Source: Streptomyces anulatus
GTDB taxonomy: Bacteria; Actinomycetota; Actinomycetes; Streptomycetales; Streptomycetaceae
Direction: 5' to 3'
DNA: 64,000 bases
Assembly (NCBI RefSeq): GCF_014650675.1
Contig: NZ_BMVK01000008.1
Span: 1-64,000 of the forward strand
Below the pieces are notes generated by a model, which did no database searches, was not told the origin of the DNA, and worked only from the letters and a program-made list of their open reading frames with translations. Each line of letters begins with the position of its first letter. Positions within the stretch are counted from its first letter, which is position 1. Shown here in pieces: positions 1 through 10,412 of the stretch. A program made the position numbers and the translations under genes.

Positions 1-996
1 CCGTTGTCCTGGATGGGCGCGGTCCTCAAGAGCGGGGTGTCCTGGCGGCACCTGCTGTACACGCTGCTGCACTTCCCGTGGTCCGTGTTCACGTTCGTCG
101 TCGCCATCACGTTCTGGACGTACGGCCTGGCGGCGCTGACGTACCCGCTGTGGTTCTGGCTCTTCCCGGTGTTCGGGGGGCAGGGCGGTCTCCAGCTGTA
201 CGGGGACCGCAACCACCAGGAGTATCTGGACTCGCCCGGCGAGCTGGCGGTGACCGGGGCGGTGGGCCTGGCACTCGTGCTGGCCGCGCCGTGGATCGTG
301 CGGGGTCTGCTCACGGTGGACCGGCTGATGGTCACCGGTCTGCTGGGCCCGTCCCGGCTGGCCACCCGGGTGTCCGAGCTGGAGTCGGACCGGGGCGTGG
401 TCGTGGACACCGCCGCCGCCGACCTGCGCCGGATCGAGCGCGACCTGCACGACGGCGCCCAGGCCCGTCTGGTCGCCCTCGCCATGGATCTGGGCCTGGC
501 GAAGGAGAAGCTCACCGACGACCCCGAGGCCGCCGCCCGCATGGTCGACGAGGCCCACGGCGAGGTGAAGGTGGCCCTCCAGGAGCTGCGCGACCTGGCC
601 CGGGGGATTCACCCCGCCGTCCTCACCGACCGGGGCCTGGACGCCGCGCTCTCCGCGATAGCCTCCCGCTGCACCGTGCCCGTGACGGTCGAGGTGGACC
701 TGGACGCGCGGCCCGCGCAGGCGATCGAGGGCATCGCGTACTTCACGGTCTCGGAGCTGCTCCAGAACATCAGCAAGCACGCCCGTGCGACCCGGGCCAC
801 GGTCGACGTGTGGCGGGCGTCCGACCGGCTGATGCTCCAGGTCACCGACAACGGCCGGGGCGGGGCGTCGCCGGCCTCGGGCGGCGGCCTGGCGGGGCTG
901 ACGGAGCGGCTGGACGCCGTGGACGGGGTCCTCCTGGTCGACTCCCCGGCCGGCGGCCCGACGACGGTCACGGCCGAGCTGCCCTGGCGCGGCTGA
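1..996 (+). CDS. Sensor histidine kinase, 5' end outside the window
   Basis: C-terminal 330 or so residues of a two-component sensor kinase that probably autophosphorylates on His and signals to the response regulator downstream. Hydrophobic helices at about residues 20-60 and 85-105 resemble the multi-pass sensor region of Streptomyces NarL-type kinases. The HisKA_3 box is RRIERDLHDGAQ with His near residue 149. The HATPase part has the N box (ELLQNISKHA) and a Gly-rich lid (GGGLAGLTERL). The frame is open to base 1, so the TTG at 4 need not be the real start. It pairs with the regulator at 1375 after a 378-bp gap. Confidence 0.9.
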   Translation, partial: PLSWMGAVLKSGVSWRHLLYTLLHFPWSVFTFVVAITFWTYGLAALTYPLWFWLFPVFGGQGGLQLYGDRNHQEYLDSPGELAVTGAVGLALVLAAPWIVRGLLTVDRLMVTGLLGPSRLATRVSELESDRGVVVDTAAADLRRIERDLHDGAQARLVALAMDLGLAKEKLTDDPEAAARMVDEAHGEVKVALQELRDLARGIHPAVLTDRGLDAALSAIASRCTVPVTVEVDLDARPAQAIEGIAYFTVSELLQNISKHARATRATVDVWRASDRLMLQVTDNGRGGASPASGGGLAGLTERLDAVDGVLLVDSPAGGPTTVTAELPWRG

Positions 997-1374
997 CCCG
1001 AACACGGCGCCACCGCCTCCCCCTGTCCCCTGTCTCCTGTCTCCTGCCTCTCCCCCTGCTCCCCGTCTCCTCTCTCCTCTTCTCCCCGGCTACAGCCCCA
1101 CCTCAGTCGCTCCGCGTACGTGCGCCCCTTCGCCCGGCCTCTCGGTCCGGCGGCGGGGCGTACGGCCGTGATCGTCCGGGGCGTACGGCCGTATGTGCCC
1201 GGAGCGTGCGAGGGGGCGCACTCCTGGTCCGCGTGGGTTGTCCACAGGGCCCCCATCCGTGTCCGGGTCCTGGGATGCTTGTGCGGTCGGGGCGCGATGC
1301 GCGGTGGTCGGGCGTGGTGCGTGCGGGGTCGCGGGGAACGCGGCATATTCGGAACAAGTGGGGGACTCGCAGTC
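997..1374. other. Gene-free spacer between kinase and response regulator
   Basis: No convincing gene. Bases 1018-1085 are almost pure C/T, built of CTGTCTC/CTCC units. Further on, the 15-mer GGGGCGTACGGCCGT occurs at 1155-1169 and again at 1178-1192, 23 bp apart. It contains the palindrome CGTACG. This repeat sits about 190 bp before the response regulator start and could be a binding site, which would make the regulator separately expressed. No clear -10/-35 pair was recognised. Confidence 0.5.
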
Positions 1375-2055
1375 GTGGAGAACGTGGAGAACAGGGTGCG
1401 CGTGGTCATCGCCGAGGATTCGGTCCTGCTCCGGGAGGGGCTCACCCGTCTGCTCACCGATCTCGGGCACGACGTGGTCGCGGGGGTCGGGGACGCGGAG
1501 GCGCTGCTCAAGACCGTGGCGGACCTCGACGCCCAGCAGGCGCTTCCCGATGTGGTGGTCGCCGATGTGCGGATGCCGCCGACGCACACCGACGAGGGCG
1601 TGCGCGCGGCGGTGCGGCTGCGGAAGGACTACCCGGACATCGGCGTGCTGGTCCTCTCCCAGTACGTGGAGGAGCAGTACGCCACCGAGCTGCTGGCGGG
1701 CAGCAGCCGCGGGGTGGGGTATCTGCTGAAGGACCGGGTGGCGGAGGTCCGCGAGTTCGTGGACGCCGTCGTCCGGGTGGCGCAGGGCGGGACGGCGCTG
1801 GACCCGGAAGTGGTGGCGCAGTTGCTGGGCCGCAGCCGCAAGCAGGACGTGCTGGCCGGGCTGACGCCGCGCGAGCGGGAGGTCCTGGGTCTGATGGCCG
1901 AGGGCCGGACGAACTCCGCCGTCGCCCGGCAGCTCGTGGTGAGTGACGGGGCGGTCGAGAAGCACGTCAGCAATATCTTCCTGAAGCTGGGGCTCTCGCC
2001 CAGCGACGGGGACCACCGGCGCGTCCTCGCCGTGCTGACCTACCTGAATTCCTAG
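1375..2055 (+). CDS. NarL/FixJ-family response regulator
   Basis: DNA-binding response regulator of 226 aa. The receiver domain (about 8-125) has the acidic pair ED at 14-15, the phosphoacceptor Asp64 in VADVRMPP and a Lys in YLLKDR. The LuxR-type HTH is at about 160-220 (LTPREREVLGLMAEGRTN, then VEKHVSNIFLKLGL). GTG 1375 was chosen because GGGGA lies 9 nt upstream and it places the first beta strand correctly. In-frame codons further upstream would add an unlikely basic leader. It probably partners the kinase at 1-996. A perfect hairpin follows the stop by 2 nt. Confidence 0.92.
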   Translation: MENVENRVRVVIAEDSVLLREGLTRLLTDLGHDVVAGVGDAEALLKTVADLDAQQALPDVVVADVRMPPTHTDEGVRAAVRLRKDYPDIGVLVLSQYVEEQYATELLAGSSRGVGYLLKDRVAEVREFVDAVVRVAQGGTALDPEVVAQLLGRSRKQDVLAGLTPREREVLGLMAEGRTNSAVARQLVVSDGAVEKHVSNIFLKLGLSPSDGDHRRVLAVLTYLNS

Positions 2056-2444
2056 ACATCTGACACTCTGTCAGATACCGGTGCGGGCGGAGCACGGACC
2101 GCCGGCGGCCATGCGCCGGAAGTGCTCCGGGAGCGCTCCGGGGTCATAGCGCGGGTCAGGGGGTGTCCGACGGGCGCCGGACGGGCACCCCTGATCAAGG
2201 AAGGGCCGACGGAGGCCCGGGGCGGCCGAGGGGGCTTAGGACAAAAGACCCAGGAGGCGGCCACCTTCATCCCACGACCAGGGGGCTGGCAAATGGTGAC
2301 AAGACATACCAAAAGGGTGTCCCAAAACAACGTCCACCATATGATCGATCCCTGGAGAGCCCCTTACGCGGACGTAGGGTGGCCTCTGGGATCGCCGGCT
2401 GGCCGGATGGTTCCGAACCGCCGCCCCAAGGGAGGTCCAGTTCA
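2056..2444. other. Gene-free leader region upstream of korA
   Basis: 389 bp with no supported gene. Bases 2290-2350 are noticeably less GC-rich than the surroundings (runs such as ACCAAAAGGGTGTCCCAAAAC and CATATGATCGATCC) and probably hold the korA promoter. A long 5' UTR is likely. An imperfect inverted repeat around 2160-2190 (GGGTG...CACCC) was seen. No known riboswitch pattern was recognised. Confidence 0.45.
2058..2076 (+). terminator. Perfect 8-bp inverted repeat after the response regulator
   Basis: ATCTGACA, loop CTC, TGTCAGAT, starting 2 nt after the TAG stop. The stem is AT-rich for this genome and lacks a T-run. It could be a short terminator or a TGACA-n3-TGTCA protein-binding site belonging to korA downstream. 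Confidence 0.5.
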
Positions 2445-4401
2445 GTGACGAGCCAGGTCAGTAGCGCGGCAGAGAAGGCCGAAGAGGCCAACGACGCCGT
2501 CCTCGGGGGTCAGCGAGCCCCCCTGTCAGGTACGACGGGAACCACGGGCGGCGACGGGAAGGAAGTCCGCCGCCTGGACCGGGTGATCATCCGTTTCGCG
2601 GGCGACTCGGGTGACGGTATGCAGCTCACGGGTGACCGGTTCACCTCGGAGACCGCCTCCTTCGGCAACGATCTCTCCACGCTGCCGAACTTCCCGGCCG
2701 AGATCCGCGCCCCCGCAGGCACCCTGCCGGGGGTCTCTTCCTTCCAGTTGCACTTTGCCGATCATGACATTCTGACTCCGGGCGACGCCCCCAACGTCCT
2801 GGTCGCGATGAACCCGGCCGCGTTGAAGGCGAACATCGACGATGTGCCGCGCGGTGCGGAGATCATTGTGAACACCGACGAGTTCACGAAGCGGCCGATG
2901 GCGAAGGTGGGGTACGCGACCAGTCCGCTGGAGGACGGTTCGCTGGAGGCCTACAACGTTCATCCGGTGCCGTTGACGACGCTGACGCTGGAGGCGCTGA
3001 AGGAGTTCGGGCTGCCCCGCAAGGAGGCGGAGCGGTCGAAGAACATGTTCGCGCTGGGTCTGCTGTCGTGGATGTACCACCGGCCGACCGAGGGCACGGA
3101 GACGTTCCTGCGGCAGAAGTTCGCGAAGAAGCCGCAGATCGCCGAGGCGAACGTGGCGGCCTTCCGGGCAGGGTGGAATTTCGGTGAGACGACCGAGGAC
3201 TTCGCGGTCTCCTACGAGGTCGCCCCGGCCACGCAGGCCTTCCCCACCGGCACCTACCGCAACATTTCGGGGAACCTGGCCCTGTCCTACGGGCTGATCG
3301 CGGCCGGGCAGCTGGCGGACCTGCCGTTGTATCTGGGGTCGTACCCGATCACTCCGGCGTCGGACATCCTGCACGAGCTGTCGCGGCACAAGAACTTCGG
3401 TGTGCGGACGTTCCAGGCGGAGGACGAGATCGCCGGGATCGGCGCGGCGCTGGGCGCGGCGTTCGGCGGGGCGCTGGGCGTCACGACGACATCCGGTCCG
3501 GGGGTGGCGCTGAAGTCGGAGACGATCGGGCTCGCGGTCTCCCTGGAGCTGCCGCTGCTGATCATCGACATCCAGCGGGGCGGACCGTCGACCGGGCTGC
3601 CGACCAAGACCGAGCAGGCCGATCTGCTGCAGGCGATGTTCGGCAGGAACGGTGAGGCCCCGGTTCCGATCGTGGCTCCGCAGACTCCGGCGGACTGCTT
3701 CGACGCCGCGATCGACGCGGCCCGGATCGCACTGACCTACCGCACCCCGGTCTTCCTGCTCTCCGACGGCTATCTCGCCAACGGCTCCGAGCCGTGGCGG
3801 ATCCCGGAGACGGCGACCCTGCCCGACCTGAAGACCCCCTTCGCCACGGGCCCGAACCACACGCTGGCGGACGGGACGGAGGTGTTCTGGCCCTACAAGC
3901 GCGACCCGCAGACCCTGGCCCGCCCGTGGGCGGTCCCGGGGACGGCGGGCCTGGAGCACCGTATCGGCGGGATCGAGAAGCAGGACGGCACGGGCAACAT
4001 CTCCTACGACCCGGCCAACCACGACTTCATGGTCCGCACCCGCCAGGCCAAGATCGACGGCATCGAGGTCCCCGACATCCAGGTCGACGACCCCGCCGGG
4101 GCCCGCACCCTGGTGCTCGGCTGGGGATCGACGTACGGGCCGATCACCGCGGCGGTGCGCCGGCTGCGGGCGGCGGGGGCGCCGATCGCCCAGGCCCACC
4201 TGCGCCACCTCAACCCCTTCCCGAAGAACCTCGGCGAGGTGCTGAAGCGCTACGACAAGGTCGTCGTCCCCGAGATGAACCTCGGCCAGCTCGCCATGCT
4301 GCTCAGGGCGAAGTATCTGGTGGACGCCCACAGCTACAACCAGGTCAACGGAATGCCGTTCAAGGCCGAGCAGCTCGCCACGGCCCTCAAGGAGGCCATC
4401 G

Positions 4402-4409
<8 letters not shown>
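2445..4409 (+). CDS. korA: 2-oxoacid:ferredoxin oxidoreductase, alpha subunit
   Basis: Alpha (fused gamma-alpha) subunit of a 2-oxoacid:ferredoxin oxidoreductase, which with the beta subunit decarboxylates a 2-oxoacid (in actinobacteria usually 2-oxoglutarate) to the acyl-CoA and reduces ferredoxin. 654 aa. The gamma-type domain (about 45-235) begins RVIIRFAGDSGDGMQLTGDR. The pyrimidine/alpha domain starts at about residue 270 and contains YPITPASDILHEL and an FQAEDEIAGIGAALGAAFGG stretch. GTG 2445 has GGAGG 9 nt upstream. It overlaps korB by 8 nt, so the two are translationally coupled. Substrate preference is inferred from the family. Confidence 0.95.
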
Positions 4410-5475
<1,066 letters not shown>

Positions 5476-5505
5476 GGCCGAGCGAGGACCGTACGCGCAC
5501 CGCCC

Positions 5506-5548
5506 GGGGCCCGGGCCCGATCTCTCACGGAGATCAGGCCCGGGCCCC
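5506..5548. terminator. Bidirectional hairpin terminator between korB and hxlR-type gene
   Basis: Twelve G/C pairs (5506-5517 with 5537-5548), one C/A mismatch, then six more pairs (GATCTC 5519-5524 with GAGATC 5530-5535) around a 5-nt loop. It lies between two convergent genes and includes the last codons and stop of the minus-strand regulator. Confidence 0.8.
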
Positions 5549-5962
5549 GTCGTATGCCTCGCGCGACGCCCGCACCGCGTCCACCCGGCGTTCGGTCCAA
5601 CGGGCGAGCGCCCACACCTGCTCGGCGGCCTCGACGCCGAGCGGGGTGAGCGAGTAGTCCACCCTCGGCGGGATCACCGGCTTCGCGTCCCGGTGGACGA
5701 AGCCGTCGCGTTCCAGCGTCCGGAGGGTCTGGGTCAGCATCTTCTCGCTGACCCCGCCCACCGCGCGGCGCAGCTCGCTGAAGCGGTACGAACGCTCCAG
5801 CAGCGCCGCCAGTACGAGGACGCCCCAGCGGCTCGTCACATGCTCCAGGATCAGCCGGGACGGGCACATGGGCTGGTTGACGTCCCAGGCCAGGAGCGAA
5901 GACAGGGCCGAACCCGGGTCCGCGACCTCTGCGCCCTCCGCGCTCCTTGCACTCTCTGTCAT
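5534..5962 (-). CDS. HxlR-family transcriptional regulator
   Basis: 142-aa winged-helix regulator. HxlR signature elements are visible: CPSRLILEHVTSRWGVLVLAALLE, then RFSELRRAVGGVSEKMLTQTLRTLERDGFV and the wing DYSLTPLG. It is divergent from the NAD(P)-binding oxidoreductase at 6068 with a 105-bp shared promoter region. Regulators in this arrangement usually repress the neighbour in response to quinones or electrophiles, which is inference here. Its N-terminal Cys (MCPSR) is in the position of redox-sensing Cys in QorR/YodB-like proteins. Confidence 0.9.
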   Translation of the reverse strand: MTESARSAEGAEVADPGSALSSLLAWDVNQPMCPSRLILEHVTSRWGVLVLAALLERSYRFSELRRAVGGVSEKMLTQTLRTLERDGFVHRDAKPVIPPRVDYSLTPLGVEAAEQVWALARWTERRVDAVRASREAYDGARA

Positions 5963-5965
5963 GCC

Positions 5966-5990
5966 AGTACCTTACTTCAAAGTGGGTACT
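5966..5990. promoter_or_regulatory. Likely operator for the HxlR regulator
   Basis: AGTACC (5966-5971) and GGTACT (5985-5990) form a perfect 6-bp inverted repeat with a 13-nt spacer. It sits 3 bp upstream of the regulator's start codon and 78 bp before the divergent oxidoreductase. The GTAC-centred symmetry fits HxlR-family operators, and autoregulation plus control of the neighbour is the natural inference. Confidence 0.6.
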
Positions 5991-6067
5991 TTCTTATGGT
6001 TAGCGCTACCCGTAGGGTCGTAACCGCATCACGGAAACGGACTGAACCACCGAAATCGGAGACCCTC

Positions 6068-6928
6068 ATGAGCATCGTTGTCACCGGAGCCACTGGCGCC
6101 CTCGGCCGCCTCGTCGTCGACGCCCTGCTGGCCACGGTCCCGGCCGGCGAGGTCGTCGCCGTCGTGCGCGACAAGGAGAAGGCCGCCGCGCTCGCCGCCC
6201 GGGGTGTGGAGCTGCGCATCGCGGACTACGACCGCCCCGAGTCCCTCGCCGGAGCCTTCCGGTCCGGCGACCGGGTGCTGTTGATCTCCGGCAGTGAGGT
6301 GGGCAAGCGAGTGGCGCAGCACACCTCGGTCATCGACGCGGCGAAGGCGGCGGGCGTCGCGCAGCTCGCGTACACCGGCGTGCTCGGCGGGCCGGACGCG
6401 GACTTCACGCTGGCCGACGAGCACAAGGCCACCGAGCAGCTGATCCTCGACTCCGGGCTGCCGTACACGTTCCTGCGCAACGGCTGGTACACCGAGAACT
6501 ACACCGCCAACCTGGCCCCGGTCCTGGAGCACCGCGCGGTGCTCGCCAACGCGGGCGAGGGGCGCGTCGCCTCCGCCACCCGGGCCGACTACGCCGCCGC
6601 GGCGGCCGCCGTGCTGACCGGCGACGGCCACCTGAACACCGCCTACGAGCTGAGCGGCGACACCGCCTGGTCGCTCGCCGAGTACGCCGCGCTGCTGTCC
6701 GAGCTGACCGGCGAGGAGATCCCGTACAAGAACGTCCCGGCCGCCGCGCACCAGGAGGTCCTGGTCGGCGCGGGACTGCCCGAGGGCTTCGCCGCGATCC
6801 TCGTGGACGTGGACGAGGCGATCGGGCGGGGGCGGCTCGCGGGGACGAGCGGCGACCTCGCCCGGCTCATCGGCCGCCCGACGACGCCCCTCGCCGAGAC
6901 CGTGCGCGCCGCCCTGCCCGCCGCCTGA
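6068..6928 (+). CDS. NmrA/QorB-like NAD(P)-binding oxidoreductase
   Basis: 286-aa atypical short-chain dehydrogenase of the NmrA/SDR_a type. The N-terminal dinucleotide motif VVTGATGALGRLVVDALL has the TGxxGxxG pattern. Residues NGWYTENYTANL and SATRADYAAAAAAVL match QorB-like NAD(P)H:quinone oxidoreductases. ATG 6068 follows a purine-rich leader. Divergence from an HxlR regulator supports a role in quinone or electrophile detoxification (inference). There is no Tyr-x-x-x-Lys classical SDR pair, as expected for this subgroup. Confidence 0.85.
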   Translation: MSIVVTGATGALGRLVVDALLATVPAGEVVAVVRDKEKAAALAARGVELRIADYDRPESLAGAFRSGDRVLLISGSEVGKRVAQHTSVIDAAKAAGVAQLAYTGVLGGPDADFTLADEHKATEQLILDSGLPYTFLRNGWYTENYTANLAPVLEHRAVLANAGEGRVASATRADYAAAAAAVLTGDGHLNTAYELSGDTAWSLAEYAALLSELTGEEIPYKNVPAAAHQEVLVGAGLPEGFAAILVDVDEAIGRGRLAGTSGDLARLIGRPTTPLAETVRAALPAA

Positions 6929-7066
6929 GCCTCGACACGCCCCCTGCCCCCGTCACGCAGGACCCTGTCATGAGTGTTTCCGTGAGACGGCTATGACACG
7001 GAGCCCTTCCGGCGCTACCGTCGTGCCGTTGGCGGATCCGCCGACGCGGGCGGGCCGGGAGGGCAC

Positions 7067-8092
7067 GTGGAGGGGAAGAACGAACAGCGGGCAGGCCTGC
7101 TGTACGGAATCGGCGCGTACGGGATGTGGGGCCTGGTCCCGCTGTTCTGGCCGCTGCTCAAGCCGTCCGGGGCGATCGAGATCCTCGCGCACCGGATGGT
7201 CTGGTCGCTCGGCGTCGTCGCCGTCGCCCTGCTCGTCGTACGCCGCTGGGCCTGGATCGGCGAACTGGTCCGCGACCGGCGCAAGCTGGGCCTGATATCG
7301 GTCGCGGCGGCGACCATCACGGTCAACTGGGGCCTCTACATCTGGGCCGTGAACAACGGCCACGTCGTCGAGGCCTCGCTCGGCTACTTCATCAATCCCC
7401 TGGTCACCATCGCCATGGGCGTCCTGCTGCTGGGCGAACGGCTGCGGCCGGTCCAGTGGGCCGCGGTCACCACGGGCCTGGTCGCCGTCCTCGTCCTGGC
7501 GATCGGGTACGGCAAGCCGCCCTGGGTCTCGCTGGTGCTGGCGTTCTCCTTCGCCACGTACGGCCTGGCGAAGAAGAAGGTGAACATGGGCGGCCTGGAG
7601 TCCCTGGCCGCCGAGACCGCCGTGCTCTTCGTGCCCGCGCTCGGCTTCCTGCTCTGGCTCGCCGCCACCGGTGAGTCGACGTTCACGGCCGGGGGCACGG
7701 GGCACGGGTTCCTGCTCGCCGCGACGGGCATCGTCACGGCGGTGCCGCTGATCTGCTTCGGTGCGGCGGCGGTCCGGGTGCCGCTGTCCACGCTGGGGCT
7801 GCTCCAGTATCTGGCCCCGGTCTTCCAGTTCGGGCTGGGCGTCCTGTACTTCGACGAGTCGATGCCGCCCGAGCGGTGGGCCGGGTTCGCCCTGGTCTGG
7901 CTGGCCCTGTCGCTGCTGACCTGGGACGCGCTGCGGACCGCCCGGCGCAACCGGGTCCTGGCGCTGAAGCTGCTGGCGACGGCGGCCGGCGCGCCCGCGT
8001 CCACGACCCCGGGCCCCACGGCCACGGACCCGACAGCCACGACGACCACGACGGCCACGCCTCAGGACCCCGCACAACAAAAGGTTACCTAG
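7067..8092 (+). CDS. rarD: EamA-family transporter RarD
   Basis: 341-aa integral membrane protein of the drug/metabolite transporter superfamily with two EamA repeats and about ten hydrophobic helices. The start GIGAYGMWGLVPLFWPLLK and the segment TVNWGLYIWAVNNGHVVEASLGYFINPL are typical of RarD (named chloramphenicol-sensitive protein). Substrate is unknown for most members. GTG 7067 with GGGAGGG just upstream. The C-terminal 40 residues are a Thr/Pro/Ala-rich cytoplasmic tail. The stop lies close to the flavoprotein gene downstream (67 bp). Confidence 0.9.
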   Translation: MEGKNEQRAGLLYGIGAYGMWGLVPLFWPLLKPSGAIEILAHRMVWSLGVVAVALLVVRRWAWIGELVRDRRKLGLISVAAATITVNWGLYIWAVNNGHVVEASLGYFINPLVTIAMGVLLLGERLRPVQWAAVTTGLVAVLVLAIGYGKPPWVSLVLAFSFATYGLAKKKVNMGGLESLAAETAVLFVPALGFLLWLAATGESTFTAGGTGHGFLLAATGIVTAVPLICFGAAAVRVPLSTLGLLQYLAPVFQFGLGVLYFDESMPPERWAGFALVWLALSLLTWDALRTARRNRVLALKLLATAAGAPASTTPGPTATDPTATTTTTATPQDPAQQKVT

Positions 8093-8159
8093 TTGCTTTT
8101 CTAACTCGGTTACGTTTTCCTGGTCCTGGAAGGACGGGAAGCGTGACCGAAGGAGAGGC

Positions 8160-9818
8160 ATGGGCATGACCGACGTACTCATCGTGGGGGCGGGACCCAC
8201 CGGGCTGGTGCTGGCCTGCGATCTGGCCCGGCGCGGCGCGGCCGTACGCGTCGTGGACCGGTCCCCCGCCCCGCCGCGCACCTCGCGCGCCAAGGGGCCC
8301 AACCCCCGGTCGCTGGAGATCCTCGACGATCTCGGAGTGGCCGAGGAGGTGCTCGCCGCCGGTTCGGACCCGCTGCCGATGCTCAAGTACCGCGACCGCC
8401 GCCCGGTCGCGGAGGCCGATCCGTGGGCGGACTCCGCACCTTCCCCGGACGCCCGCTACGGCCGGGGGTGGCTGATCGCCCAGTGGCGCCTGGAGGGGAT
8501 CCTCCGGGACCGGCTGGCCGGGTACGGCGTACGCGTCGAGCCGGGCCGCGAGGTCGTGGGCCTGGCGCAGGGGCGGGACGGGGGCGACGGGGGCCATGTC
8601 GACGTCACGTACGCCGATGGCCCTGCCGGGCGGGCACGGTACGTCGTCGGCTGCGACGGCGCCCACAGCTCCGTACGGAAGCTGCTCGGGATCACGTTCG
8701 AGGGGACCACCGCCGAGGACCAGGTGATGGTCTGCGGCGATGTCGACCTGGCCGACGGCGCCCTGGACCGTACCCGCTGGCACCAGTGGTTCGACGAGGA
8801 CGGCGCGGTGATGCTCTGCCCGATCCCCGGTACGCGGACGGGCTGGTGGTTCCAGGCCGGGCCGGAGCGGGACGGCCGGGGACGCCCGCTCGCGCCCACC
8901 GCCGACGGGTTCCGGCGGCTGCTCGCCCACCACACCGCTCTGCCCGGCCGGGCCCTGACGCGGGCGGAGCTGCTGTCGACGTACCGGGTCAACGTACGGA
9001 TGGCGGACCGGTTCCGCGCGGGGCGGGTCCTCCTCGCGGGCGACGCGGCGCACGTGCACGCCATCGCGGGCGGCCTCGGGATGAACACCGGCATCCAGGA
9101 CGCGTTCAACCTGGGCTGGAAGCTGGGCCTGGTGCTCGCCGGTCACGCGGACGCCGAGCTGCTGGACACCTATGAGGAGGAGCGGCTTCCGGTGGCCGCC
9201 CGGACCCTGGACCTCACCTCGGAGCGGCTGCGGGCCACCCTGGAGGCGATCCGCCGGCCCGGCGGCGGCCTGGACGCGGCGATCACCCCCGACACCACCG
9301 GCCTGGGCGTCGGCTACCGCTGGAGCTCCCTGGCCGCCGGGGGCCCGGCGCCGGGGGCCGAGCAGCCCGGCCCGCGCGCCGGGGACCGCGCCCCGGACGC
9401 CCCCTGCGCCGACGCCGCGACCGGGGAACGGACCCGGCTGCACCGCGTCTTCGCCGGCCCTCGCACCACGGTCCTCGGCTTCGGCCCCGGGAGCGCGGCG
9501 GTCCTGCGCGAGACGGCGGACGCGTACGGCGGCGACGCCGACGTGCGGGTCTGCCGGGTGTACGCGGCGCACGAGGACCATGCCGGGGCGGAGCCGGGAG
9601 CGGTGGTCGACGACGCGGGCCACGCGGCCGCCGCGTACGGAACGGGAGCCTCCGGTGATACGGGCGCGGGCACCGTCGTGGTCGTGCGACCCGACCACCA
9701 CGTGGGCGTTCTCGCCCCGGCGGACGACGCCCGTTCCGTACGGGAGTATCTGCGCCGGCTCCACGGAACGGGCCGGTCCGCGGAACGGTCCCCCGGCATG
9801 GTGGACGCCGTGCGGTAA
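8160..9818 (+). CDS. FAD-dependent monooxygenase, aromatic hydroxylase type
   Basis: About 552-aa class A flavoprotein monooxygenase. FAD motif 1 is IVGAGPTGLVLACDLARRG at the N terminus. The GD motif lies near residue 290 (VLLAGDAAHVHAIAGGLGMN) followed by the usual QDAFNLGWKLGLVL. The C-terminal ~150 residues form the thioredoxin-like tail of the PgaE/RdmE-type anthracycline and polyketide hydroxylases. ATG 8160 is 4 nt from GGAG. An in-frame ATG at 8166 has a better spacing of 10 nt. No biosynthetic cluster surrounds it, so the substrate is unknown. Rifampicin or phenolic hydroxylation are alternatives. Confidence 0.88.
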   Translation: MGMTDVLIVGAGPTGLVLACDLARRGAAVRVVDRSPAPPRTSRAKGPNPRSLEILDDLGVAEEVLAAGSDPLPMLKYRDRRPVAEADPWADSAPSPDARYGRGWLIAQWRLEGILRDRLAGYGVRVEPGREVVGLAQGRDGGDGGHVDVTYADGPAGRARYVVGCDGAHSSVRKLLGITFEGTTAEDQVMVCGDVDLADGALDRTRWHQWFDEDGAVMLCPIPGTRTGWWFQAGPERDGRGRPLAPTADGFRRLLAHHTALPGRALTRAELLSTYRVNVRMADRFRAGRVLLAGDAAHVHAIAGGLGMNTGIQDAFNLGWKLGLVLAGHADAELLDTYEEERLPVAARTLDLTSERLRATLEAIRRPGGGLDAAITPDTTGLGVGYRWSSLAAGGPAPGAEQPGPRAGDRAPDAPCADAATGERTRLHRVFAGPRTTVLGFGPGSAAVLRETADAYGGDADVRVCRVYAAHEDHAGAEPGAVVDDAGHAAAAYGTGASGDTGAGTVVVVRPDHHVGVLAPADDARSVREYLRRLHGTGRSAERSPGMVDAVR

Positions 9819-9858
9819 AGGCTGATTGAGTGCCCGGATGGGGACTGTCCTGGGGGCC

Positions 9859-10341
9859 ATGAGGAACGTGCGGTGGCACGAGCTGCAGCACGCGTACGGC
9901 TCCGCGTCCCAGGTTCCCGGCGTGCTGTCGCGGATCGCGTGGGGGGACGCGCCGACCTCGGACGAGGCGCTGAGCGACCTGGAGCGCTGGATCAGCACCC
10001 CGCCCGTCTTCGACTCGACGGCGGCGACGGTGCCGTTCCTCTGGGAGCTGGCGGCGACGGACACGGTCAGGGACCGGGCGGGCGTCCTGGACCTGCTCGC
10101 CACGATCCTGGCGGCCGGGAACGCCGAGCACCCGGCGTGGACCCGCGCCGCGCACGACGCGGTGGCGGCGGGCCGCGCCACGGCCGCCCGGCTGGCCGCC
10201 GCGCCCGACACGCCCGAGGCCGGGGGCCTTTCCCCGGCGCGGACCGTACGCGCGGCCGCCACGCGTCTGCTGGCCGCGATCGACCGGCACGTCTGCCCCA
10301 TGTGCGCTGGTCTTTCCCCGCACGCGGCCCAGGCGCACTGA
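9859..10341 (+). CDS. Hypothetical helical-repeat protein
   Basis: 160-aa predicted all-alpha protein, starting MRNVRWHELQHAYGSASQVPGVL. Ala-rich amphipathic helices suggest a HEAT/ARM-like fold of the kind found in many Streptomyces proteins of unknown role. A CPMC pair lies near the C terminus. ATG 9859 was preferred because GGGG sits 3-7 nt upstream and the conserved-looking WHELQHAYG begins there; TTG 9826 and ATG 9838 are in frame. It begins 40 bp after the monooxygenase and may be co-transcribed. Confidence 0.6.
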   Translation: MRNVRWHELQHAYGSASQVPGVLSRIAWGDAPTSDEALSDLERWISTPPVFDSTAATVPFLWELAATDTVRDRAGVLDLLATILAAGNAEHPAWTRAAHDAVAAGRATAARLAAAPDTPEAGGLSPARTVRAAATRLLAAIDRHVCPMCAGLSPHAAQAH

Positions 10342-10412
10342 TCCGGCGGTGCCGACGCCGGTGATGGCACACCCCTCGATCGGACCGGCCGACGGTGCAT
10401 AAAGTTGGCCCT

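Noticed and set aside
2056..2444. A riboswitch upstream of korA
   Set aside because: The long leader contains AT-rich and G-rich stretches, but I could not match a conserved riboswitch core; kept as an unassigned leader.
8160..9818. Part of an aromatic polyketide gene cluster
   Set aside because: The monooxygenase resembles polyketide hydroxylases, but no ketosynthase, cyclase, acyl carrier or other biosynthetic gene is nearby.
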